This document shows positions 15,342 to 22,332 of a stretch of DNA of 22,332 bases, piece after piece. Made by a program: the position numbers and the translations under genes. Below the pieces are notes generated by a model, which saw only the letters and a program-made list of their open reading frames with translations, was not told the origin of the DNA and did not search any database. Position 1 is the first letter of the stretch. The number at the start of each line of letters is the position of its first letter. Source of the stretch: CAZNLL01 sp964573885 (lineage in GTDB: Bacteria > Desulfobacterota > DSM-4660 > Desulfatiglandales > Desulfatiglandaceae); the NCBI GenBank assembly GCA_964573885.1, contig CAZNLL010000057.1, forward strand, positions 1-22,332, written 5' to 3'.

Positions 15342-15566
15342 GCTCTCCCCAGTTTTTTGGACCCTCATGCGGACGTCATTATCAAGAAAGGTCTCGGAGA
15401 CCACTTCTCCGTGGTTGTGGGAGATGACCCGTTTTATCTTTTCCAGTTTTTCTTTTTCCAGGATGAATTCAAAGGATTCTCCCGGGGGCAATATTCTGAG
15501 ACATAGACCTACGTCCAGATAGGCCTTTCAGCAGTCACCGCGATAATCAATCAAGTCGTCCTTCAT
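15333..15566 (-). CDS. Small TusA/SirA-like selenoprotein (Cys-Sec motif)
   Basis: This is a 77-residue product with an in-frame UGA at codon 13 (15530-15528). The first 12 codons plus the rest form one TusA-like fold: LIDYRGDC-U-KAYLDV, then LPPGESFEFIL, a helix rich in Lys and Glu, GEVVSETF and VRMRVQKTG. Aligned on the RG pair, RGD-C-U matches RGLSC and RGLAC of the two other TusA-like proteins in this window, so Sec sits exactly on the catalytic Cys; the CPxP prolines are replaced (UKAY). ATG 15566 lies in the end of the LysR gene (20-base overlap) with AAAGGAG about 12 bases upstream. A strong SECIS-like hairpin follows the UGA. If UGA is read as stop, only 12 codons remain, so standard annotation will miss it. 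It is probably a selenium carrier or sensor partner of the LysR regulator. Confidence 0.82.
15495..15519 (-). promoter_or_regulatory. Strong candidate bacterial SECIS hairpin of the TusA-like selenoprotein gene
   Basis: On the minus strand GACGTA pairs with TATGTC (one G-U) around the loop GGTC, and the stem continues as TCTG/CAGA past one bulged U on the 3' side, ten pairs in all. The loop starts 18 nt after the UGA. As I recall it, the E. coli fdhF SECIS also presents a GGUC loop 18 nt after its UGA with a bulged U, there on the 5' side. Confidence 0.8.
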
Positions 15567-16515
15567 GCTGCTTCTTCTCCTTTGCCGATGCCTTTGCCAG
15601 GAAGTCCACCATGGCCCTGGTCAGGGGGCTCGCGACCCTTCTTTTGTCCCGGATGAGATAAAAGCTTCGGCCCATGGAAAGGCCCCTGATCCTCAGGGCC
15701 TTGAGTAACCCCGTCTTCAGCTCCGTTTCAATGGCCCTTGAACTAAGAATGGACACCCCTAGACCCGCCTTTATCCCCTCTTTCACGGCGGTGGAAGAGC
15801 CCAGAGTTGCAACGGGTTTGAGGTCTTCCAGCCCCCTGGCACCGGCCTCTTTAAGGTAGCTTTCAAGGATTTTCGAGGTGCCGGAACCGCTTTCCCTGAA
15901 AATGAAAGGCTCCTTGCAGAGTTGCTCTACAGAGACCTCCTTCTCTTTTTTCCAAGGATGCCCGCCAGGGACGGCCAAGACCAGTTCGTCCTCCCAGAGC
16001 TCATGGAAGATCAGTGCCTTGTGAGAGATCCGTGAGCCTACCACGCCCAGTTCAAAATCCCCGTCCAGGACCCGCCTATGGATCGCCCCTGTATCCGCAA
16101 CCGTCAAGGCGACCGAGACTTCAGGGTACTTTTTCTTGAAATGCCCTATTATTCCAGGGAGAATATATTCTCCGGGAATAGTACTGGCTCCCATCTGAAT
16201 CTCGCCCCTCCTCAAGCCAAGGAATTCCTGCATTTCCAGAGAGGCCGTCCCTTTCATATCCAGGAGAAGTACCGCGTGTTTGTACAGGAGCTCCCCCGCC
16301 CCTGTGGGAACCACTTTCCTGCCAAGGCGGTCAAGGAGCTTCGTGCCCACCATGTTCTCCAATGTGGCTATCCTTTCGCTCACAGAAGCCTGGGCAAGGG
16401 AGACCGCTCGGGCTGCCTTTGAAAAACTGGCAAGCTCCACCACCTTGCTAAAGATCTCCAATTGGCGGAGATCAAAATCAACAGACGGCGGAGGTTTGGA
16501 AATATGTTTATTCAT
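15547..16515 (-). CDS. LysR-family regulator, selenium-metabolism-associated type
   Basis: The N-terminal winged helix-turn-helix (FDLRQLEIFSKVVELASFSKAARAVSLAQASVSERIATLEN) is followed by a type 2 periplasmic-binding-like effector domain from about residue 95 (GEIQMGASTIPGEYILPGII). The length of 322 residues is somewhat above the usual 300 because of a short N-terminal tail. ATG 16515 is preferred; TTG 16521 is possible and no good ribosome site exists for either. A LysR subfamily has been linked to selenium genes by comparative genomics. Here it is encoded 98 bases after the MBL gene and overlaps the TusA-like selenoprotein gene. It is the obvious candidate to bind the GGAATTTCC palindromes at the selD and yedE promoters. 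The palindrome GTTTAT-TC-ATAAAC at 16505-16518 covers its own start and might be an autoregulatory site. Confidence 0.88.
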   Translation of the reverse strand: MNKHISKPPPSVDFDLRQLEIFSKVVELASFSKAARAVSLAQASVSERIATLENMVGTKLLDRLGRKVVPTGAGELLYKHAVLLLDMKGTASLEMQEFLGLRRGEIQMGASTIPGEYILPGIIGHFKKKYPEVSVALTVADTGAIHRRVLDGDFELGVVGSRISHKALIFHELWEDELVLAVPGGHPWKKEKEVSVEQLCKEPFIFRESGSGTSKILESYLKEAGARGLEDLKPVATLGSSTAVKEGIKAGLGVSILSSRAIETELKTGLLKALRIRGLSMGRSFYLIRDKRRVASPLTRAMVDFLAKASAKEKKQHEGRLD

Positions 16516-16613
16516 AAACAAAGAACGCCGGTTTTGGTTTCAAGCAATCTCGATCCATAGAGGAGAAAGATAAGCATTCCAAGCCCGTTCCGGGCCTCGG
16601 GCCTCCCCGTCCG

Positions 16614-17273
16614 TCACAGGTAGGGGAACCACATCCTCTCGATCTCCTGAAAATTGGATGCCACCTCATCCCCGCCGGATACGATTTGGCCGTGTCCGGG
16701 GAGGAGAAACTCCACGTCCAGTTCTGCAATCCCTCTGAGGCTTTCCTTAAGTGCTTTGCTGTCCCCCCCAGGCAGGTCGGTCCTGCCGATCCCTTGATAA
16801 AAGACCAGATCCCCTGAGAAAAGGGCCTTTTTCTCCGGCCAGTAGAGGCTGATGGAACCTGGCGAATGTCCGGGGGTATGAAGTACCCTGAAGGCAATAT
16901 CTCCCACCTTCAACTCTCCTTCTTGGAGCAACAGGGAAGGCTCGAAATCGGACAGGCCCAAGGCCTCTCCATAATGGGGGGCCACGGTTTTTATGAAATC
17001 CCTTTCAATCCAGTGCATGCCTACCAGAGCGGGGGTCTTTTGGAACAGCCTGACCGCCTCCATATGATCGGGATGTCCGTGGGTTATGATCACCAGATCG
17101 ATATCCTGGAGGTCGAGAGAGAGCAGGGAGAGCTCATCGCGTATGTGTCCGAAATGGTTGTAATGTCCGGGATCAATAAGGATCCTTTTATCCCCGTTCA
17201 GAAAATAGGTGTTACAATTGTTGACCATGGGATTCAGCCACAGAAACCCATGGAGATGGTCCACAATTTCCAT
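16614..17273 (-). CDS. MBL-fold metallo-hydrolase
   Basis: The metallo-beta-lactamase motif HGHPDH is at residues 65-70, with later ligands in LHTPGHSPGS, FSGDLVF and LLPGHG, giving a complete binuclear metal site. The 219-residue, single-domain layout fits glyoxalase II-like or persulfide dioxygenase-like hydrolases, and sequence alone does not choose between them. AAAGGG lies about eight bases before ATG 17273. It is the first gene of a unit with the LysR regulator and the TusA-like selenoprotein, behind a clear TTGACA/TACACT promoter and an FNR-type box. Hydrolysis of a glutathione or other thiol-bound selenium or sulfur compound would suit this context but is not shown. Confidence 0.85.
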   Translation of the reverse strand: MEIVDHLHGFLWLNPMVNNCNTYFLNGDKRILIDPGHYNHFGHIRDELSLLSLDLQDIDLVIITHGHPDHMEAVRLFQKTPALVGMHWIERDFIKTVAPHYGEALGLSDFEPSLLLQEGELKVGDIAFRVLHTPGHSPGSISLYWPEKKALFSGDLVFYQGIGRTDLPGGDSKALKESLRGIAELDVEFLLPGHGQIVSGGDEVASNFQEIERMWFPYL

Positions 17274-17284
17274 TCGGGATCCCT

Positions 17285-17298
17285 TTGATCTTTATCAA
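17285..17298. promoter_or_regulatory. FNR/CRP-type palindrome TTGAT-N4-ATCAA
   Basis: TTGAT CTTT ATCAA is a perfect match to the FNR consensus. It lies between the predicted promoter (17332-17360) and the MBL start codon (17273), close to the ribosome site, where binding would repress. The same sequence could fold as a small hairpin in the mRNA leader, an alternative explanation. Confidence 0.45.
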
Positions 17299-17331
17299 GT
17301 AATGTCCACTGATTATCCCATTGATACTTGG

Positions 17332-17360
17332 AGTGTAGAAAGGCCCCGAATCCTTGTCAA
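17332..17360 (-). promoter_or_regulatory. Sigma70-like promoter of the MBL-LysR-selenoprotein unit
   Basis: The minus strand has TTGACA (17360-17355), a 17-nt spacer and TACACT (17337-17332), about 60 bases before the MBL start codon. The -35 box is perfect and the -10 has four of six consensus bases. Confidence 0.6.
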
Positions 17361-17504
17361 GATCTAAAGCCCGGGGTCTTGGGACCCTGTATGGACATTG
17401 GCCGATTTATGGTAAAATTGGTGGGCAGGGAATGCATTTCCAGTCCTGGGGTTGCTTTATCCCTTAAAACAGGTCCTTGAGTTGTTCACGAAAGGTGGGA
17501 GACC

Positions 17505-17807
17505 ATGAAAAATGATACGGGTAAACCGGAATTGCTCCCCGGCATAAGTTGTCCGGGAAAGATGAAGGTGCCTACGGATCGGGAACAGGAATGCCTGAAG
17601 GCCCTGAAGGCCATAAAGGAGAAGGCAAGCGTGGTTAAAGAGCGGCTCGCTTCACTGAAAGGATCCCCGGGGGAAGATGAGAGTCCGGAAATCGCTTCTC
17701 TGAACCGGGAACTTTCCCGTCTTAAGTCGGCCTGGAATGAATGGGATGAGAAAAGGGAGAAGGCGGCAAAAGAGAGGATGATATTGCTCGGACATGAAGA
17801 GGACTAG
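17505..17807 (+). CDS. Small hypothetical coiled-coil protein
   Basis: I do not recognise this 100-residue protein. It starts at ATG 17505 with AAAGGTGGGAG just upstream, so it is probably translated. A single Cys lies in the ISCPGK segment near residue 16, then residues 25-95 are highly charged and helical (EQECLKALKAIKEKASVVKERLA, then SLNRELSRLKSAWNEWDEKREKAAKER), consistent with a short coiled coil. There is no signal peptide or membrane segment, so it is likely cytoplasmic. It has the same direction as the TolC-FtsEX genes but is separated from them by a 156-base gap with its own promoter candidate. Confidence 0.65.
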   Translation: MKNDTGKPELLPGISCPGKMKVPTDREQECLKALKAIKEKASVVKERLASLKGSPGEDESPEIASLNRELSRLKSAWNEWDEKREKAAKERMILLGHEED

Positions 17808-17900
17808 GGCCGCACACTGCCGATGATGACCTTCCTGCGGCCTCCTAAGGCCCGCCGTGTCAGCGGGGCTGTCGGGGATGACTGCGGGCTCAGGTTTGCA

Positions 17901-17927
17901 TTGACATCTTTTGTGCCCTGTTTTAAT
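17901..17927 (+). promoter_or_regulatory. Possible promoter of the TolC-family gene
   Basis: TTGACA (17901-17906) is followed after a short 15-nt spacer by TTTAAT (17922-17927), about 35 bases before the start codon used here. The -35 box is perfect and the spacing is suboptimal. Confidence 0.4.
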
Positions 17928-17963
17928 GATTGATAACCGTATAAGGATATGAAGGAGCGACCC

Positions 17964-19298
17964 ATGTGGCTTAGGGCTTTTTTGACCTTCTTATTAGCAT
18001 TTTTCCTGTGCTGGATGGACCTTGGACCAGCGCCTCGTGTATTGGCACAAGAGAAGGTCTATACCCTGGAGGAAAGTATCAATGAGGCCTTGGAGAAGAA
18101 CTGGGCCTTGAGGGCCAAGAAACAGAGGCTGGACCAGGCGGATTATGTAAAGAAGCAGGCAAGATCTGAGTTTTTGCCGAAATTATCCACGAGTTATGGG
18201 TATGTGCGTTACGGTCAGCCAAGAATTATGAAGGCGTCCATACCGGGATTTGGGGACAGGGAGATCGAGATCGCGAGCCAGGACAACTATCAATGGGCAG
18301 GCACGGTAAGCCAGCCTATCTTTACAGGCTTTGCTCTTTTGAGTTCTTACAAACTGGCCGAGTTGGGGATTGACCAGTCCCAGCTCGAGGTGGAGCTCCA
18401 GAGGCTGGATTTGACCCTCCAGGTAAAACGGGCCTACTTCGGTGTCTTGGAATCAGATAAAGCCCTGGAGGTGGCCGAGCAGGCTGTGGCCTCTTTGAAG
18501 TCCCATGTGGCTGTGGCCCGCAGTTTTTACCAGGTGGGGATGATCCCCATTAATGATCTATTAAAGGCTGAGGTGGAGTTGAGCAACGCCCGACACGACT
18601 TGATCAAGGCCCGTAATGCCACTCGCCTGGCCCGCTGCAGCTTCAATAGGGTCTTGTCGAGACCCACCAATGCGCCTGTGGATGTGGAGGACATCCTGGT
18701 TTTTCATCCCCAGCCTGTGGAGTTTGAGGCATGTCTGAAGATGGCCTTGGAGAACAGGCCCGAGATAAAGCTCTTGGCCCTCAACATTGCGCAGGTGGAT
18801 CAGGAAATCCGGCTGGTAAAGAGCGAGAACTATCCGGAAGTGGCTCTGACCTATGATTACATCAAAGAGGGCGATACCCTTCGGGTAGACGGCAGTGAGT
18901 TTCATGAAGCCAACAGGTGGCAAGTGGGGGTGGGCCTGACCTGGACCTTCTGGGAGTGGGGCAAGACCCGTTACGGGGTTAGGGAAAAGGAAAGCCTGAA
19001 GGAGGAACTGCTCCAGACCAGGCGTTCTATTGAGGATGATATCGGTTTCGAGGTGAAGGACGCAATTCTAGGCCTGGAAGAAGCGGAAAAGAACATCCCA
19101 GCCACCAAAAAGGCGGTGGAGCAGGCCGAGGAGAATCTCAGGGTAAGCGAGGAGCGTTATAAGGCCCAGGTGACCACTTCCACGGAGGTTCTGGACGCCC
19201 AAACGCTTCTTACCCAGGCCAGGAGCAATTACTACACAGCCCTCTATGACCACAACCTGGCTAAGGCCAGGCTCAAGCGTGCATATGGGGCCTATTGA
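17964..19298 (+). CDS. TolC-family outer membrane channel protein
   Basis: An N-terminal signal peptide (hydrophobic LRAFLTFLLAFFLCWM, likely cleavage after RVLA) precedes two outer membrane efflux protein repeats. The first begins with YTLEESINEALEKNWALRAKKQ, the second with FEACLKMALENRPEIKLLALNIAQ, both with long alpha-helical, Glu- and Ala-rich stretches and the characteristic NLRVSEERY and LLTQARSNYYTALYDHNLAKARL ending. At 444 residues the size is normal. I prefer ATG 17964, preceded by AAGGAG at seven bases, over ATG 17949. No membrane fusion protein or RND/ABC exporter follows; instead FtsE starts 64 bases later. The channel must pair with a distant pump or serve with the neighbouring ABC genes. 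Confidence 0.88.
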   Translation: MWLRAFLTFLLAFFLCWMDLGPAPRVLAQEKVYTLEESINEALEKNWALRAKKQRLDQADYVKKQARSEFLPKLSTSYGYVRYGQPRIMKASIPGFGDREIEIASQDNYQWAGTVSQPIFTGFALLSSYKLAELGIDQSQLEVELQRLDLTLQVKRAYFGVLESDKALEVAEQAVASLKSHVAVARSFYQVGMIPINDLLKAEVELSNARHDLIKARNATRLARCSFNRVLSRPTNAPVDVEDILVFHPQPVEFEACLKMALENRPEIKLLALNIAQVDQEIRLVKSENYPEVALTYDYIKEGDTLRVDGSEFHEANRWQVGVGLTWTFWEWGKTRYGVREKESLKEELLQTRRSIEDDIGFEVKDAILGLEEAEKNIPATKKAVEQAEENLRVSEERYKAQVTTSTEVLDAQTLLTQARSNYYTALYDHNLAKARLKRAYGAY

Positions 19299-19362
19299 GA
19301 TCTTGAATGGTTCAAGGGCCGCTTTTCTCCGCCACCAGGAAGCTTGAGCCCACCATGGTCAT

Positions 19363-20019
19363 ATGATCCAACTATTCCGAGTTTCCAAACGCTTCGGTTC
19401 GATTCTCGCCCTCCGTGATCTGAGCCTGAGGATTCACGAAGGGGAATTCGTTTTTGTAACAGGGCCGAGCGGTGCCGGGAAGACGACCCTCTTGCGACTC
19501 ATTTTTGGAGCGGAGAGACCCTCCAGCGGGCATATACTGATCAATTACATCAACTTAAGCCGTATCAGCCGCTCCAAGCTTGATCTCCTCCGTCGAAAGA
19601 TCGGGTTTGTTTTTCAGGATTTCAAACTTTTGCCTCAGAAGACGGTCTTTGAGAATGTGGCCCTTGCCCTTGAGGTTACAGGCGAACGGCCCAGGTTCAT
19701 CAGGAAAAAGACACACCAGACGTTGCGCTTAATGGGACTGGCTGACAGGGAAAAGGCCTATCCCCTTCAATTATCCGGAGGGGAGCAGCAGCGGGTGGCT
19801 ATCGCCAGGGCCATTGTTAAAGATCCCCTCATTCTACTTGCAGACGAACCCACAGGCAACCTGGATCCGGGACTCACCAAAGACATCATGGTCTTGTTCA
19901 GGGGGATTCACATGAAAGGCACCACTGTGGTGGTGGCCACCCATAGCCGGGAACTCTTGGAGGACACGGCCCAGAGAACCATTGTATTGTCCCAGGGGGC
20001 ATTGAGTGGAGAGCAATGA
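19363..20019 (+). CDS. ftsE: Cell division ATP-binding protein FtsE
   Basis: This 218-residue ABC ATPase has Walker A GPSGAGKT (34-41), Q-loop VFQDFKLL (83-90), signature LSGGEQQ (137-143), Walker B LILLADEPTGNLD (156-168) and switch His in VVVATHSREL. The Tyr-rich insertion INYINLSRISRSKLDLLRRKIG is characteristic of FtsE. It overlaps ftsX by 4 bases (ATGA). With FtsX it forms the complex that couples division to activation of periplasmic murein hydrolases. There is no clear ribosome site before ATG 19363, and a small hairpin (CTTGAA/TTCAAG at 19302-19316) lies in the gap after the TolC gene. Confidence 0.92.
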   Translation: MIQLFRVSKRFGSILALRDLSLRIHEGEFVFVTGPSGAGKTTLLRLIFGAERPSSGHILINYINLSRISRSKLDLLRRKIGFVFQDFKLLPQKTVFENVALALEVTGERPRFIRKKTHQTLRLMGLADREKAYPLQLSGGEQQRVAIARAIVKDPLILLADEPTGNLDPGLTKDIMVLFRGIHMKGTTVVVATHSRELLEDTAQRTIVLSQGALSGEQ

Positions 20020-20909
20020 GCTTAAGACTGTGGCCCTATTTTCTGAAACAGGCCCTGAAAAACATTAGAAAGAACGGCCTTGTCCACTTTATCGGTCTCG
20101 GGACAATGGTTGTATCGGTGCTCATTTTTGGCACCTTTCTTCTCCTCTTTGTCAATATCAACGTCTGGATTCAAGGTTGGGGACATGCCATGTCCATGTC
20201 TGTCTATCTTGAAGAAGGGCTTGATCAGGGCGCCAGGGAATCGATAGGCCGGGCCATAAAAGGCCTCCCCCCTGTCACAGGGATCCATTTTATTTCCAAA
20301 GAGCAGGCCATGCGGGATTTCAAGCGTGCACTGGGTTCACAGGCAGGCTTGCTGACAGATCTGTCTCGTAATCCCTTGCCCGGCTCCTTTGAAGTGGCCT
20401 TTGAAGGTGAAGACGGCAAAGGGGGGGACCCTGAAGGGCTGAAACAACAGATTCAGGATATCAAGGGGGTGGAAGAGGTGCAGTACAGCGAAGACTGGGT
20501 GGAGCGTTTTGAGGGGGTCCAGAGCATAATCAGGCTCCTCGGGTTCATCATAGGAGGTCTCCTTTGTCTGGGTGTCCTCTTTATCGTGACCAACACCATA
20601 AAGCTGGCCATTTATTCCAGGAAAGACGAGATTGAGATCCTCAAGCTGGTGGGTGCCACCGACTGGTTTGTAAAGACCCCCTTTTTGCTGGAGGGACTGG
20701 TTCTGGGACTTTTGAGCGGGGCCATCGCCCTCTTCATCCTTTTTTGTGGATACCTGCTTTTATCGGCCAAAAAGCTCCACCTTTTGGGTTTTGATGTCCT
20801 CAATTTTACCTTCGTCCCCTTTGAGCATGCACTGGCCATATTTCTGGTCAGCACGGCCCTGGGACTGTTCGGGAGCTTTATTGCCTTGGGCCGGTTTTTC
20901 GATATATGA
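20016..20909 (+). CDS. ftsX: Cell division protein FtsX
   Basis: This 297-residue permease has the FtsX topology: a cytoplasmic N-terminus and first membrane helix at about 22-46, a periplasmic domain of about 120 residues (MSMSVYLEEGLDQGARESI, FISKEQAMRDFKRALG, NPLPGSFEV), then three membrane helices at about 170-195, 220-247 and 267-290. The LPGSFEV segment and IKLAIYSRKDEIEILKLVGAT are family hallmarks. It overlaps ftsE at its start and is followed after 13 bases by the EnvC-like gene, as expected since the FtsX periplasmic domain recruits EnvC. Confidence 0.92.
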   Translation: MSLRLWPYFLKQALKNIRKNGLVHFIGLGTMVVSVLIFGTFLLLFVNINVWIQGWGHAMSMSVYLEEGLDQGARESIGRAIKGLPPVTGIHFISKEQAMRDFKRALGSQAGLLTDLSRNPLPGSFEVAFEGEDGKGGDPEGLKQQIQDIKGVEEVQYSEDWVERFEGVQSIIRLLGFIIGGLLCLGVLFIVTNTIKLAIYSRKDEIEILKLVGATDWFVKTPFLLEGLVLGLLSGAIALFILFCGYLLLSAKKLHLLGFDVLNFTFVPFEHALAIFLVSTALGLFGSFIALGRFFDI

Positions 20910-20922
20910 TAGGGGAGATCAC

Positions 20923-22083
20923 ATGCGTGGATGGAAGACCTTTTTCCTCTCAGGTGTTCTGTTTCTTTTTGCCTTTCAGGGGATACCTCCGATAGCCGGA
21001 TCCGTTCCGACCAAGGGGGCCAAAGAGGCAAAGATCAAAGAGATAGAGTCCAAGCTCTCAAAGGAAAGAGAAAGATTGGATGCCTTGGGATTGCAGGAAA
21101 AGGACCTATTAAATCAGTTAGCCATCCTGGAAAGGGAGGTGGCTCAAAAGAGGAGGCTCATCCGCGAAATTGGTGAAAAGGTGGCCTCGGCCAGCAAGGA
21201 AGCCAAGCAGCTGGAGAAAGAGCTCAGGCGTGTAAGGTCGGCCCTGGAAGACGTTGAAACCCGACTTGCGAAAAGACTGCTCGTTTTGTACAAAAACGCC
21301 AGAAAGGGCTATTTGAGGGTTCTAGCAGGGGCCCGGGACATGCAACAATTCATGCGAAGGGTCAAGTACTTGAACGCCGTTGTGAAGGAAGACAGAAAGG
21401 GTTTAGCTGAGTTGGCCAGTCAAGAAGGCCGGTTTAAGAAAGAGATTTCCCACATCGAGGAAGAGCTCCACAAGAAAGGGTTTCAAAAAGATATTGAAGA
21501 AAGGCGATTGTCTGAGCTGAAGGCAGACCTGGAAAGCAAAGTCATCCGCCTCATGAAGGTCCACAAGGAGAAGCAATTCTACGAGACAGCGGTACAGGAA
21601 TTGGAGCTGGCAGCCCACGAAATCAAGAATACTTTATTGGGCATTGAGAAAAGAAAATCCTATCGTGAGGTCCTTACACCATCGCAGTTTCAGGCGTGTA
21701 AGGGGAAACTGCTTGCGCCTCTCACGGGAAAAGTTATTCGAGGTAAAAAATTTCTCCACTCTCGCAGGCCCCGTTCCCATAAAGGGATCTTTATAGAGGG
21801 CCCGTCCGGGGGGCAGGTTAGAGCGGTTTTCCCTGGCAAAGTTGAGTTCTCAGGAAGGCTCAAGGGCTTTGGAGAAATGATCATTGTGAATCATGGTTCA
21901 CGGTTTTTTACCATATCGGCCCATCTCCTGGAGAGGAAAAAGGAAGAGGGGGATATGGTTAAAAGGGGTGAAGTGATCGGACTTGCAGGCCGAAACAATG
22001 GGTCTAAGGGATCACGGGTCTATTTTGAGATCAGGAAGGGTGAAAAAAATTTGGACCCCCTGGAATGGTTGAAAATCAAATAA
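20923..22083 (+). CDS. envC: EnvC-like murein hydrolase activator (coiled coil plus degenerate LytM domain)
   Basis: This 386-residue protein starts at ATG 20923, with AGGGGAG six bases upstream; the frame is open further back inside ftsX but that part is not coding. A signal peptide (FFLSGVLFLFAFQ) is followed by a long coiled coil (about residues 30-250) rich in Lys, Glu and Leu, then a LytM/M23 domain from about 270 to the end. The catalytic residues are missing: the HxxxD motif reads HKGIF and the HxH motif reads VYF in SRVYFEIRK. It is therefore an activator rather than a peptidase, like E. coli EnvC, which opens amidase active sites under FtsEX control. A cognate amidase gene is not in the window. 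Confidence 0.88.
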   Translation: MRGWKTFFLSGVLFLFAFQGIPPIAGSVPTKGAKEAKIKEIESKLSKERERLDALGLQEKDLLNQLAILEREVAQKRRLIREIGEKVASASKEAKQLEKELRRVRSALEDVETRLAKRLLVLYKNARKGYLRVLAGARDMQQFMRRVKYLNAVVKEDRKGLAELASQEGRFKKEISHIEEELHKKGFQKDIEERRLSELKADLESKVIRLMKVHKEKQFYETAVQELELAAHEIKNTLLGIEKRKSYREVLTPSQFQACKGKLLAPLTGKVIRGKKFLHSRRPRSHKGIFIEGPSGGQVRAVFPGKVEFSGRLKGFGEMIIVNHGSRFFTISAHLLERKKEEGDMVKRGEVIGLAGRNNGSKGSRVYFEIRKGEKNLDPLEWLKIK

Positions 22084-22332
22084 GGGGCCGCGGGTTGGAA
22101 GGGCCGACAAGGAGAAGCGATTTTTAGGGTTGTCATCCCTCTTGGAATCAACTAAAGAGCCTATAATTCCTGCGGCATGTTAGGGCCTAAACCGTCCAGG
22201 TCTCGCTTGCTTGGCCCGGGTCCAGGGGGTGATGCAAAGTTTTTTCAATCCTTTACCCCGTTGTTGCAAACGCATCGAGCTCCTAGACATATAACTGCAG
22301 TAAAAACAGAAAGTTATGTCATTTTATATCCA
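22084..22332. other. Intergenic end of window with no gene seen
   Basis: No convincing reading frame or RNA gene is visible downstream of the EnvC-like gene. A perfect TATAAT occurs at 22162-22167, but the nearest -35-like boxes (TTGGAA at a 14-nt spacing, TTGTCA at 26) are badly placed. A promoter for a gene beyond the edge is therefore only possible. Confidence 0.4.

Noticed and set aside
16530..16616. Possible UGA read-through at the end of the MBL-fold gene
   Set aside because: The frame stays open for about 30 codons after the TGA, but the added residues fit no part of the fold, the protein is already complete and no GG-loop hairpin is evident.
17429..17441. Palindrome-like GGAATGCATTTCC upstream of the small coiled-coil gene, resembling the selenium operator
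   Set aside because: The centre is four bases wider than in the selD and yedE sites and it lacks the GTTTGA joint, so it is probably unrelated.
22162..22167. TATAAT near the right edge as a promoter
   Set aside because: No -35 box at proper spacing and no gene visible downstream within the window.
1..22332. CRISPR arrays, insertion sequences, attachment sites, rRNA genes
   Set aside because: No direct-repeat arrays, transposase or integrase genes, or rRNA-like sequence were seen on either strand.

Overview
The window (about 22.3 kb, moderately high GC) looks like chromosomal DNA of an anaerobic Gram-negative bacterium. A deltaproteobacterium (Desulfobacterota-like) is my best guess. The outer membrane is implied by a TolC-type channel and an FtsE-FtsX-EnvC division/amidase-activation cluster. 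Anaerobic, selenium-dependent life is implied by a dense set of selenium genes. I cannot place the organism more precisely from sequence alone.

Layout. (1) 1-5950: edge of a surface-polysaccharide region. It holds the C-terminal part of a membrane protein, an N-acetyl sugar amidotransferase-like PP-loop enzyme, a divergent radical SAM/SPASM protein, a CapK/PaaK-type adenylate-forming enzyme and an FAD-dependent amine-oxidase-like protein. (2) 6050-15570: a selenium gene region with three transcription directions and units. The selD-yedF pair (minus) is divergent from a small DsrE-like gene (plus). A long minus-strand run follows the order yedE, tusA-like, DUF3343, YjeF-C-type kinase/dehydratase, DUF1858-like, PP-loop-like protein, TIM-barrel protein, ApgM-like mutase. 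A third unit runs from an MBL-fold hydrolase through a LysR regulator to a small TusA-like selenoprotein, and a separate ybaK-like gene lies downstream. (3) 17.5-22.1 kb (plus): a small coiled protein, a TolC-family protein, FtsE, FtsX and an EnvC-like protein with a degenerate LytM domain.

Main result. Three genes carry an in-frame UGA that I read as selenocysteine: SelD (Sec19, at the catalytic Cys position), a DsrE-like protein (UGVC in place of CxxC) and a 77-residue TusA-like protein (Sec at the position of the catalytic Cys, preceded by Cys). Each UGA is followed 18-21 nt later by a hairpin whose apical loop starts with GG, as expected of a bacterial SECIS element. The TusA-like one has the loop GGUC at 18 nt. 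By standard ORF calling these genes are truncated, lose their start, or are missed completely.

Regulation. The selD and yedE promoters share one module: a palindrome GGAATTTCC, one base, then GTTTGA forming the -35 box. This makes a good candidate operator for the LysR protein encoded in the same region. The MBL-LysR-selenoprotein unit has its own sigma70-like promoter, a perfect TTGAT-N4-ATCAA (FNR-type) box in its leader and a terminator immediately after the selenoprotein stop.

How the genes may work together (inference). YedE would import a selenium species. TusA-like, DUF3343, YedF and DsrE-like proteins would carry it as persulfide/perselenide, and SelD would make selenophosphate for Sec and selenouridine. 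The four enzymes at the end of the yedE operon (kinase-like, PP-loop-like, TIM barrel, phosphomutase-like) have no role in the known Sec pathway. They are the best candidate here for an undescribed selenium-linked pathway. selA, selB and tRNA-Sec are not in the window.
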